A stretch of DNA of 45,690 nucleotides. Source: an uncultured Clostridia bacterium (GTDB lineage: Bacteria > Bacillota > Clostridia > Christensenellales > Borkfalkiaceae). The stretch lies in NCBI GenBank assembly GCA_944341895.1, contig CALVMB010000008.1, positions 1 to 45,690 on the forward strand, given 5' to 3'. Position numbers and translations under genes: made by a program. Under the pieces are notes generated by a model that was given only the letters and a program-made list of their open reading frames with translations, did not search any database and was not told where the DNA came from. Shown piece by piece: positions 1 through 8,754 of the stretch (positions are counted from its first letter, which is position 1; every line of letters starts with the position of its first letter).

Positions 1-21
1 AATTTCGTGAACCTGATTTCG

Positions 22-138
22 GCGCGCGTGGTGGCGGTGTGCCCTTACACCGCGCGCCGCAGAGGGAAAAACCGTTCGGGTTTCCCCTCCAATCACGGCA
101 AAAAGTTTTGTCAGATCAAAACTTTTTGCGTGAATCCT
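22..138. repeat. Module A repeat, copy A1 (long form); probable hslU terminator
   Basis: About 117 bp, matching the copy at 24782-24900 almost base for base. The conserved core at 91-136 is a near-perfect hairpin: an AAAAAGTTTTG arm, a short TCAGAT loop and a CAAAACTTTTT arm. The element touches the hslU stop codon at 139-141. Read on the minus strand, hslU is followed at once by a strong stem ending in a T-run, so it can act as its intrinsic terminator. Three more copies of the core lie near 24.65-25.13 kb. The repeat is seen directly; the terminator role is inferred. Confidence 0.8.
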
Positions 139-1449
<1,311 letters not shown>

Positions 1450-1541
1450 GAGTCTCCTCCCTGCCCGCAGCCTTGGCGGGCGCATCCTGCCGTCGTCTCC
1501 CGCGCGGCACGTTCGCCCGCGCAAGAAAAAGGGGCGGATCT

Positions 1542-2078
1542 TTATACGACTTCGACCGTGATATGGTCGTTGGTATAGACGCAGATCTCGCTGGCGATCC
1601 TGAGCGCCTTGTACGCGATCTCTTCGGCGGATTCGTCCGTCTCCTGCAACAGCGCGCGGCCCGCCGCGAGCGCATAGTTGCCGCCGCTGCCGATGGCGCA
1701 CACGCCGCCGTCCGGTTCGATGACCTCGCCGTTGCCGCTGATCAGAAGCAGCATATCCTTATCCGCGACGATCATCATCGCTTCGAGTTTGCGCACCATC
1801 TTGTCGTTGCGCCACAGTTCGGCAAGTTCCACCGCCGAACGCATCAGGTTGCCCGAAAACTTGTTGAGCATCCCCTCGAACCGCTCGGACAGCGAAAACG
1901 CATCCGACACCGAACCCGCAAAGCCCAGCACGACTTTGCCGCCGTAAATGCGGCGCACCTTGACCGCGCTGCTCTTGAATACCACCGATTCGCCCATGGT
2001 GACCTGTCCGTCGCCCGCGATCGCCGTTTTTCCGTCCTTTTTGACGGCACAAATGGTCGTCCCTCTGAATTCCGGCAT
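1542..2078 (-). CDS. hslV: HslV (ClpQ/CodW), peptidase subunit of HslVU
   Basis: 178 aa, threonine-protease fold related to the proteasome beta subunit. The N-terminus [12 protein letters not shown] aligns with family members in which a short propeptide (here MPEFRG) precedes the nucleophile, so Thr7 is the likely catalytic residue. Position 2 is Pro, so simple Met removal would not expose a nucleophile as proposed for Bacillus CodW (Ser2). A GDGQVTMG motif follows, as expected. The start at 2078 is preceded by AAAGGAGAAGTT. It sits between trmFO and hslU with short gaps. A longer reading frame running upstream in the same frame overlaps trmFO and is not the real start. Confidence 0.95.
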   Translation of the reverse strand: MPEFRGTTICAVKKDGKTAIAGDGQVTMGESVVFKSSAVKVRRIYGGKVVLGFAGSVSDAFSLSERFEGMLNKFSGNLMRSAVELAELWRNDKMVRKLEAMMIVADKDMLLLISGNGEVIEPDGGVCAIGSGGNYALAAGRALLQETDESAEEIAYKALRIASEICVYTNDHITVEVV

Positions 2079-2149
2079 AACTTCTCCTTTGGCGCGCCGC
2101 GCGCGCCGACCCGCAAAAGCGGGCTCGTCCGGTGCGCCGCCCGCGGCGA

Positions 2150-3481
2150 TCAGCCGCGCGGACCCGCGCACAATGTGCTTTCGATCTCCTGCCGCAGTGC
2201 CCGCACCTTCGCGAGCGCACGCTCGGCATACAGCCGTTTTTTGAGCGCCTTGTCGCGCACCGCCGTATCGAGCGGGCGCAGGATCCCGTAATTGGCGTTC
2301 ATGGGCTGGAAATTTTCGTTCGGCGTGCAGACGTAGCGCGCGAGCGCGCCCGTGACCGTGGTATCGTCCCACGCGACGGGCGGCGCGCCGCACAGGCGCA
2401 GCGCCAGGTTGATCGCCGCGACCAGCCCGCTGTCCGCGCTCTCGACGTACCCTTCCACGCCCGTCATCTGCCCCGCGAAATACACCCCGCTCCCGCGCAG
2501 GGAATGGTCCTCCGCGAGCACGCGCGGCGAATCCAGAAAGGTGTTGCGGTGCATGACGCCGTAGCGCAGGAATTCCGCATCGTGCAGGGCGGGGATCATG
2601 GAGAACACCCGCTTCTGCTCGCCGAATTTGAGATTGGTCTGAAACCCCACGAGGTTGTACGCCGTGCCCGCGCAATTTTCCTTGCGCAACTGCACCACCG
2701 CGTACGGGCGCTTCCCGTTTTCGTCGTACAGCCCGACGGGCTTCATCATGCCGAAGCGCAGCGTATCCCTGCCGCGCGCCGCCATGATCTCGACGGGCAT
2801 GCATCCTTCGAACACGTCCCGCCTTTCGAACTCGCGCACCAGCGCGCGTTCGGCGCCCGAAAGCGCGTCGACGAACGCCTCGTACTCCTCTTTGTTCATC
2901 GGGCAGTTGATGTAATCCCCGTCCCCCTTTCCGTAGCGGTCGGCGGTAAAGGTCCTGGAACGGTCGATGCTCTGCGCCGAGACGATGGGCGCGGCGGCGT
3001 CGTAAAAATACAGCGCCCCGCCCGTATGCGCGCGGATGTCCGCGGCGAGCGCGTCCAGCGTCAGCGGGCCCGTCGCCACGATCGCATCTCCCTGCGGAAG
3101 GGTCTTCACCTCTTCGGTGACGCATTCGACGTTCGGGTGCGCGCGCAATTTTTGAGTGACATACGCCGAAAACGCGTCCCTGTCCACCGCCAGCGCGCCG
3201 CCCGCGGGAACGCGCGTGCGGTCCGCCGCCTCGATGACGAGCGAACCGAGCAGGCGCATCTCCTCTTTGAGCAGTCCGCAGGCGTTGCCGTACACGTCGT
3301 TGCTTTTGAGGGAGTTGCTGCACACCAGTTCGGCGTACCCTTCCGCCGTGTGCGCGGGCGAACATGCCGCAGGCTTGCAGTCGACCAGCCGCACGCGGAA
3401 GCCGCGGTTTGCCAGATAATACGCCGCGTCGCACCCGGCGAGCCCGCCGCCGACGACGGTGACCTGCTTTCCCTCTGCCAT
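2150..3481 (-). CDS. trmFO: TrmFO, folate- and FAD-dependent tRNA m5U54 methyltransferase
   Basis: 443 aa. Uses 5,10-methylenetetrahydrofolate and reduced FAD to make ribothymidine at position 54 of tRNA, the route of many Bacillota. An N-terminal dinucleotide-binding motif [20 protein letters not shown] is followed by family blocks such as [28 protein letters not shown] and [15 protein letters not shown]. The start at 3481 was chosen because GGAGGAGAGGA precedes the ATG; a GTG at 3502 in the same frame lacks this spacing. First gene of an operon with hslV and hslU behind a CIRCE operator, so a tRNA-modification enzyme would share heat-shock control. In Bacillus trmFO also sits next to topA and hslVU. 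Confidence 0.95.
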   Translation of the reverse strand: MAEGKQVTVVGGGLAGCDAAYYLANRGFRVRLVDCKPAACSPAHTAEGYAELVCSNSLKSNDVYGNACGLLKEEMRLLGSLVIEAADRTRVPAGGALAVDRDAFSAYVTQKLRAHPNVECVTEEVKTLPQGDAIVATGPLTLDALAADIRAHTGGALYFYDAAAPIVSAQSIDRSRTFTADRYGKGDGDYINCPMNKEEYEAFVDALSGAERALVREFERRDVFEGCMPVEIMAARGRDTLRFGMMKPVGLYDENGKRPYAVVQLRKENCAGTAYNLVGFQTNLKFGEQKRVFSMIPALHDAEFLRYGVMHRNTFLDSPRVLAEDHSLRGSGVYFAGQMTGVEGYVESADSGLVAAINLALRLCGAPPVAWDDTTVTGALARYVCTPNENFQPMNANYGILRPLDTAVRDKALKKRLYAERALAKVRALRQEIESTLCAGPRG

Positions 3482-3518
3482 TCCTCTCCTCCGCTTTGGC
3501 ACTTCCCGTTTGCAAATG

Positions 3519-3545
3519 TTAGCACTCTTGAATAAAAAGTGCTAA
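3519..3545. promoter_or_regulatory. CIRCE operator (HrcA site) in the trmFO-hslVU leader
   Basis: TTAGCACTC, nine bases, then AAGTGCTAA: the classical 9-9-9 CIRCE inverted repeat with a single mismatch (G to A in the second arm). It lies between the -10 box and the trmFO start, over the expected transcription start. HrcA repression is therefore the expected control; hrcA itself is not in the window. Confidence 0.9.
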
Positions 3546-3549
3546 ACCT

Positions 3550-3578
3550 ATTATACGCGGCGCGTGCCGCGCTGTCAA
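3550..3578 (-). promoter_or_regulatory. Consensus sigma-A promoter of trmFO-hslV-hslU
   Basis: On the minus strand TTGACA (3573-3578), a 17-bp spacer and TATAAT (3550-3555): a perfect vegetative promoter. The start site would fall in the adjacent CIRCE element. Confidence 0.92.
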
Positions 3579-3659
3579 CAATTTTTCCGCGGCGGGGAAA
3601 AATTTTTTGCCGCTTTCGGGCAGACCGTTCCGTGCTCCGCGGCGGCGCGGTACGCGCCC

Positions 3660-3692
3660 AAAAAAACAAACCGCCGCCCGAAGGGGGCGGCG
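3660..3692 (-). terminator. Intrinsic terminator of topA
   Basis: On the minus strand an 8-bp stem (CGCCGCCC with GGGCGGCG around a short loop) leads into a TTTGTTTTTTT tract, just after the topA stop. Confidence 0.85.
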
Positions 3693-3705
3693 CGCCGTTT
3701 TCCGA

Positions 3706-6006
3706 TCAGACCTCGCCGTCCTCTTTTGCCGCTTCGGCCTCGCGGGTATAGGAACAGGAGGAGCACTTGATCTGCTTTGCCTTGCGGACGAGGTATTTGC
3801 CGCACTTGGGGCACTTTTCGCCCGTAGGCATATCCCAACTCATGAACTTGCAGGTCGGGTATTTGGTGCAACTGTAAAAGATCTTGCCCGCCTTGCTCTT
3901 CATGCGGCGGGTGGGCGAACCGCACACCGGGCACACGCCCGCGATCTCGGTGATCGGGCGGGAAATAGAGCACTTGGGGCAACTGAGGTATTTGCCGTTC
4001 TTGCCCTTGCGGTAGATCATGTACGAGCCGCACTGCGGGCACTTTTCCTTGGAGACCTCGCACTCGTACGGAAGAGTCGCGTCGCAGTCGGGATAGTTGG
4101 GGCAGGCGAGGAACTTGCCGAACTTGCCGCTCTTGACCACCATGTTCGCGCCGCACTTGGGGCAGGGCGTGGCGGTGATCTCCGCGCCCTCGCTCTTGAT
4201 GTTGGAGCAGGCGGGATAGTTGGAGCAGGCGAGGAACTTGCCGTGCCGCCCGTTTTTGCGGATCATGGGATGGCCGCACTTTTCGCACAGGATGTCCGTC
4301 ATTTCGTCGCCGTCGTTGGAAGCGAACAGCAGTTTCTCGGCAAAGGGCGGGTAAAAATCGGCGATGATCTTGTGCCAGTCGCCCCCCTCCTCGATGCCGT
4401 CCAGCAGATCTTCCATGTGCGCGGTAAACCCGACGTCCATGATGTCCGTGAAATACTTCATCAACAGGTCGGTGATCTCGAAGGCGACCTCGGTGGGCAC
4501 CATGTATTTGCCCTCCTTGGTCACGTACTTGCGGCGGTTGAGCACCGAAATGATGGACGCATAGGTGGACGGGCGGCCGATGCCCTTATCTTCCATCGCC
4601 TTGACCAGCGACGCGTCCGTATAGCGCAGCGGCGGTTTGGAGAACTTCTGTTCGGCGCCGAGTTTGCACAGGGACAATTCCTCCCCTTCCGCAAGATCGG
4701 GCAGCAGTTTGCCGCTTTCGCCCTCTTCGTCCTCCTTCTTCACTTCCTGGTAGGCGGCGGTGAACCCCGCGAATTTGAGCGTTCTGCCGCTCGCCTTGAA
4801 GCCGTAGTCGCCGTTTCTGATCTTGATCTGCACGCTGTTGTACAGCGCTTCGCTCATCTGCGATGCGAGGAAGCGGTCGTAGATGAGTTTATATACATTA
4901 TAATGTTTTCGGTCCAGCACCCCTTTGAGGCTCTCGGGCGTGCGGGAAACGTCGATGGGGCGGATGCACTCGTGCGCGTCCTGCGCCCCTTTTTTGGATT
5001 TATAAAAATTGGGCTTTTCGGGCACATAGTCTTGTCCGAACTTTTCGGCGATGTACGAACGCGCCTTCTGCTGCGCCTCGGCGGAGACGCGCACCGAGTC
5101 GGTACGGATGTAGGTGACGAGCGCGACGTGCCCCTCCCCTTCGAGGTCCATACCCTCGTACAGGTGCTGCGCCACGAGCATGACGTCCGGCGAGGTCATG
5201 CCGAACTTGTTGGAGGCGTCCTGCTGCAGGGTGGACGTGGTGAACGGCGCGGGCGCATGCGATTTTGCCGTGCCCTTTTTGATGTCGGAAACGATATACT
5301 TTCCGCCGTCCAGCGCGGCGAGCGTCGCGTCCGCCTCTTCCTTGTTTCTGGGCACGAACTTTTTGCCCGCGCGCTCGGCAAGCAGCGCCTTGAAGGGAGC
5401 ATACTGTTTGGGGATATCCTGCAGTTCCGCGGTGATGTCCCAGTGCTCTTCGGGCACGAAGGCGCGGATCTCGCGCTCGCGGTCGACGATGAGGCGGAGC
5501 GCCACCGACTGCACGCGCCCTGCCGACAGCCCCGAACGGATGCGCTTGCAAAGCAGCGGCGAAAGTTTGTAGCCGACCAGGCGGTCGAGCACGCGGCGCG
5601 CCTGCTGGGCGTCCACGAGGTTATAATCGATCTCGCGCGGATGTTCGAGCGCGCGGGTGACCGCGGCGGGCGAGATCTCGTTGAACTCGATGCGGTGCGT
5701 CTTGCCCTCTTCGAGGTGCAGAACGTCTTTGAGGTGCCAGGAGATCGCCTCCCCTTCGCGGTCCGGGTCGGTGGCGAGGTAGACGTTTTTCGCCTTTGCC
5801 GCCTCGTCGCTCAGGCGGGCGATGACCTGCTTTTTATCGGGGCTGACGACGTACGTCGGCTCGAAGTTGTTTTTGACGTCGACGCCCAGCCGCTTTTCGG
5901 GCAGATCACGCACGTGCCCGCCCGAAGCGTCCACGCGGTATTTGCCCTTGAGGTATTTGGCGATGGTCTTTGCCTTGGAAGGCGATTCGACGATGATGAG
6001 ATCCAT
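3706..6006 (-). CDS. topA: DNA topoisomerase I
   Basis: 766 aa type IA topoisomerase that relaxes negative supercoils. It opens MDLIIVESPSKAKTIAKYL (Toprim), with ATDPDREGEAISWHL as the acidic metal site. The catalytic tyrosine is Tyr299 in TYIRTDS. A conserved IGRPSTYAS block lies near residue 480. The C-terminus carries five Cys4 zinc-ribbon units, beginning CEKCG, CPKCG, CPQCG, CPVCG and CPKCG; the third and fifth end in CxxC. The start follows GAGGAGGAACAA. Last gene of a comM-dprA-topA run, ended by a terminator at 3660-3692. Longer than the ~690 aa common in Bacilli because of the extra ribbons. Confidence 0.97.
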   Translation of the reverse strand: MDLIIVESPSKAKTIAKYLKGKYRVDASGGHVRDLPEKRLGVDVKNNFEPTYVVSPDKKQVIARLSDEAAKAKNVYLATDPDREGEAISWHLKDVLHLEEGKTHRIEFNEISPAAVTRALEHPREIDYNLVDAQQARRVLDRLVGYKLSPLLCKRIRSGLSAGRVQSVALRLIVDREREIRAFVPEEHWDITAELQDIPKQYAPFKALLAERAGKKFVPRNKEEADATLAALDGGKYIVSDIKKGTAKSHAPAPFTTSTLQQDASNKFGMTSPDVMLVAQHLYEGMDLEGEGHVALVTYIRTDSVRVSAEAQQKARSYIAEKFGQDYVPEKPNFYKSKKGAQDAHECIRPIDVSRTPESLKGVLDRKHYNVYKLIYDRFLASQMSEALYNSVQIKIRNGDYGFKASGRTLKFAGFTAAYQEVKKEDEEGESGKLLPDLAEGEELSLCKLGAEQKFSKPPLRYTDASLVKAMEDKGIGRPSTYASIISVLNRRKYVTKEGKYMVPTEVAFEITDLLMKYFTDIMDVGFTAHMEDLLDGIEEGGDWHKIIADFYPPFAEKLLFASNDGDEMTDILCEKCGHPMIRKNGRHGKFLACSNYPACSNIKSEGAEITATPCPKCGANMVVKSGKFGKFLACPNYPDCDATLPYECEVSKEKCPQCGSYMIYRKGKNGKYLSCPKCSISRPITEIAGVCPVCGSPTRRMKSKAGKIFYSCTKYPTCKFMSWDMPTGEKCPKCGKYLVRKAKQIKCSSCSYTREAEAAKEDGEV

Positions 6007-6030
6007 TTGTTCCTCCTCGCGGCGTTGCGC

Positions 6031-7104
6031 TCATTTGAGCGCGGCATAGCGGTTCCCGCCGCAGGCGACGATCAGATTTTTCATTTCCAGCATCGTGAGG
6101 ACGGGGTTGACCTGCAGGGCGTCCAGCCCGCTTTTGGCGCAGATCTCGGTGATGTGCGCCTCCCCTTCCCGCACGGCGGCAAAGACGGCGCGTTCGGCGT
6201 CCGTCAGGGAAATTTCTTCCGTTTCGGTCAAGTTTATACCAAAAACGGCGGCGATGTCAACTAAATCGTCCACCAATTTTGCGTATTGTTTGAGCAGCGC
6301 GTTGCACCCCGCGCCCGAAGAAACGCCGGGCGCATACGGGAAGGCGAACACGTCCCTGCCGTATTGATAGGCATGTTCGGCAGTGCTGCGCGTGCCGCTT
6401 TTCATGCCGCCGCTGACCACGAGCACACCCTCGCCCAGCGCCGCGAGGATGCGGTTGCGGGCGGGGAACCGAAACCCGCGCGGCTCTTCGTGCGGGAGGT
6501 ATTCGGTGACGGCGAGCCCGCGCTCCTCCACCTTCCGCAGGAGCGCCGCGTTGCATTCGGGGTAGACGAAGTCGAACCCGTAGGCGAGCACGGCGATCGC
6601 GCCGCCCCGCTCCAGCGCGCCCGAAAGCGCGGCGGCGTCTCCGCCGTCGGCAATGCCCGAAACGATGACAAAGGCTTTGGAAAGTTCCCGCGCGTACCGT
6701 TCAGTCAGGCGCAGAATGTGCGGCGAAGTATGCCGCGACCCGACGATGGAAAACTTCCGCCTGCCCAGCAGGGACACGTCGCCGCGGCAGTACAGCACCA
6801 GCGGCGGATCGGGAATGTCCCGCAGCGCTTCGGGATACCCTTCGGAAAAATAGGTGACGCAGGCGATGCCCTTTTCGGCATACGAGCGCTCGAGCGCGCC
6901 GTAATACTGCGCCGAACGCAGGGAGGCTTCCATGGCGGCGCACCGCTCCTCTCCCACCGCGGCGCAGATCTCGCCGCGCAGCGAAAGAAACTGTGAAGCG
7001 AGCGCATACGGCGTGTGCGACGCGAGCAGTTTTGCCTTGCGCGCATAGTCGATGCCGAAACTGTCCAGCCAGATGGCGGAACGCTCTTCTTTGGTGTAAG
7101 GCAT
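6031..7104 (-). CDS. dprA: DprA/Smf, DNA-processing protein
   Basis: 357 aa. DprA loads RecA onto incoming single-stranded DNA in natural transformation and is widespread even in bacteria not known to be competent. The Rossmann-like core shows SIVGSRHTSPHILRLTERYA, VIVSGIADGGDAAA, FPARNRILAALGEGVLVV and KSGTRSTAEHA; a C-terminal winged-helix-like domain follows (ITEICAKSGLDALQVNPVL). The start at 7104 (MPYTKEE) was chosen because GAGAGGGAAAC precedes it. An ATG at 7119 overlaps the comM stop and lacks a ribosome site. Expressed with comM and topA. Core motifs intact. Confidence 0.93.
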   Translation of the reverse strand: MPYTKEERSAIWLDSFGIDYARKAKLLASHTPYALASQFLSLRGEICAAVGEERCAAMEASLRSAQYYGALERSYAEKGIACVTYFSEGYPEALRDIPDPPLVLYCRGDVSLLGRRKFSIVGSRHTSPHILRLTERYARELSKAFVIVSGIADGGDAAALSGALERGGAIAVLAYGFDFVYPECNAALLRKVEERGLAVTEYLPHEEPRGFRFPARNRILAALGEGVLVVSGGMKSGTRSTAEHAYQYGRDVFAFPYAPGVSSGAGCNALLKQYAKLVDDLVDIAAVFGINLTETEEISLTDAERAVFAAVREGEAHITEICAKSGLDALQVNPVLTMLEMKNLIVACGGNRYAALK

Positions 7105-7115
7105 GTTTCCCTCTC

Positions 7116-8636
7116 TCATGCGTCGCCGTCGCTCTGGCGGTACGAGACCGCCTCGAGGACGTGTTCGGGGCGGATGTCACGGCTTTCCGCAAGGTCGGCG
7201 ATCGTGCGCGCCACTTTGAGGATGCGCGCGCGGGCGCGGGCGGAAAGCCTGAGCCGCTCGAAGGATAGGCGCAGGATGCCGTCGCCTTCGGGCGAAAGGG
7301 CGCAGTGCTGCCGCAGTTCGCGCTCGCCCATGTCCGCATTGACGCGCAGTCCCGTCCCCGCGAACCGCTCGCGCTGGACGGCGCGGGCGCGCTCCACGCG
7401 CGCCTTGACCGCCGCCGAACTTTCCTCCCGCGCCGCGCTCGTCAGATCGTCGTAGCGGACGGAATCCACTTCCACGCGGATATCGATGCGGTCGAGCAGC
7501 GGGCCGCTGATGCGGTCCCGATACTTGCGGATGGCCGCAGGTGTGCACGTGCACACGCGGTCCGCGCTGCCGTAATTGCCGCAGGGGCACGGGTTCATGC
7601 TCGCGCACAGCATGAAATTGGCGGGAAAGGTGACGGCGCCGCCCGATCGCGTGACGGTGATGCACCCGTCTTCCAGCGGCTGGCGCAGCGCCTCGAGCGT
7701 GGCGCGATGGTATTCGGGCATTTCGTCCAGAAAGAGCACGCCGTTGTGCGCGAGGCTGATCTCGCCCGGGCGCACGCCGTGCGAACCGCCGCCGCACATC
7801 GACACCGTGGTCGCCGTGTGGTGCGGGGTGCGGAACGGACGTTCGGCGACGATCCCCTCGCCGCCGAGCACGCCCGCGACCGAATGGATCTTGGTCACTT
7901 CCAGCGCCTCGTCGAAGGTCATGTCCGGCATGATGGTGGGCAGACAGCGCGCGAGCATGGTCTTGCCCGTGCCGGGCGGCCCGACGAGCAAGAGATTGTG
8001 CCCGCCCGAAACGGCGACCTCGGCGGCGCGCTTGGCGACAGGCTGTCCCCTGACGAAGGACAGGTCGGCGCGGTACTGCGCCTGCGCCGCGCGATAGGAC
8101 GACGCCGCGACGGGCGCGAGCGGCACAATGCCCGTGAGGTGATCGAGCACGGCGCCCAGCGAAGGCGCGGCATAGGTGGTGACGCCCTCGATGTAGGACG
8201 CCTCGCGCGCGTTGGCGGCGGGAATGACAAAGGTGGTAAAGCCCCGCGCCTTGGCGGCGATCAGAAGGGGCAGGATGCCCGCGACGGGGCGGAGCGCGCC
8301 GCCCAGCGAGAGTTCGCCCAGAAAGACGATGCCGCCGCAGTCGGCGCCCGCGAGTTGTTCGCTCGCTTTGAGGATGCCGATCGCGATGGCGAGATCGAAA
8401 TAGGCGCCCTCCTTGCGCAGGTCGGCGGGCGCGAGATTGACGGTGATCTTCTGCACGGGGAATTTTCTGCCCGTGTTCTTGATGGCGGAACGCACGCGCT
8501 CGCGGCTCTCTTTGACCGCCGCATCGGGCAGGCCGACCAGTTCGTAGGACGGCAGTCCGCTGTTGATGTCCGTCTCCGCCTCCACGGGCACGCCGTCCAG
8601 CCCGCAGAGCGCAAAACTCATGATTTTTGAGATCAT
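7116..8636 (-). CDS. comM: ComM/YifB family Mg-chelatase-like AAA+ ATPase
   Basis: 506 aa. ComM homologues act as branch-migration helicases on recombination intermediates during transformation. N-terminal Lon-protease-like domain (NINSGLPSYELVGLPDAAVK type, then ITVNLAPADLRKEG), a Walker A LLVGPPGTGKTMLA near residue 215, a GVLFLDEMPEY Walker B, and a CPCGNYG / CTCTP cysteine cluster typical of the family. The start at 8636 follows GGGGAGAT; an upstream extension in the same frame is low-complexity and was dropped. Stop codon overlaps the dprA region, suggesting translation with dprA. No clear promoter was found in the GC-rich hairpins upstream. Confidence 0.94.
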   Translation of the reverse strand: MISKIMSFALCGLDGVPVEAETDINSGLPSYELVGLPDAAVKESRERVRSAIKNTGRKFPVQKITVNLAPADLRKEGAYFDLAIAIGILKASEQLAGADCGGIVFLGELSLGGALRPVAGILPLLIAAKARGFTTFVIPAANAREASYIEGVTTYAAPSLGAVLDHLTGIVPLAPVAASSYRAAQAQYRADLSFVRGQPVAKRAAEVAVSGGHNLLLVGPPGTGKTMLARCLPTIMPDMTFDEALEVTKIHSVAGVLGGEGIVAERPFRTPHHTATTVSMCGGGSHGVRPGEISLAHNGVLFLDEMPEYHRATLEALRQPLEDGCITVTRSGGAVTFPANFMLCASMNPCPCGNYGSADRVCTCTPAAIRKYRDRISGPLLDRIDIRVEVDSVRYDDLTSAAREESSAAVKARVERARAVQRERFAGTGLRVNADMGERELRQHCALSPEGDGILRLSFERLRLSARARARILKVARTIADLAESRDIRPEHVLEAVSYRQSDGDA

Positions 8637-8683
8637 ATCTCCCCTCTCGTTCGATTTGCGTGGCGCGCCCGCGGGCGCGCACC

Positions 8684-8748
8684 AAAAAAGCCGCGCGCGG
8701 AGACCGCGCACAGAAAGAAAAGCCCCGCGCGCGGAGACCGCGCGCGGG
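8684..8748 (-). terminator. Two tandem terminators after the GT-C like gene
   Basis: On the minus strand the first hairpin (8724-8748) pairs 11 bases (CCCGCGCGCGG) around TCT and runs into CTTTTCTTTC. A second, duplicated hairpin (8695-8709) uses the same arms and is followed by GCGGC and six T. A third GC hairpin lies before the comM start. They isolate comM from the upstream gene. Confidence 0.75.
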
Positions 8749-8754
8749 AATCAT

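Noticed and set aside
1542-3515. 657-codon frame joining hslV to a region under trmFO
   Set aside because: The hslV ATG at 2078 has a good ribosome site and the upstream part is an out-of-frame shadow of trmFO.
3607-6264. Long plus-strand frame of 885 codons opposite topA
   Set aside because: It is the antisense of topA in a GC-rich genome: arginine/alanine/valine-rich and without any family motif. Similar long frames opposite smc, asnS and hslU were dropped for the same reason.
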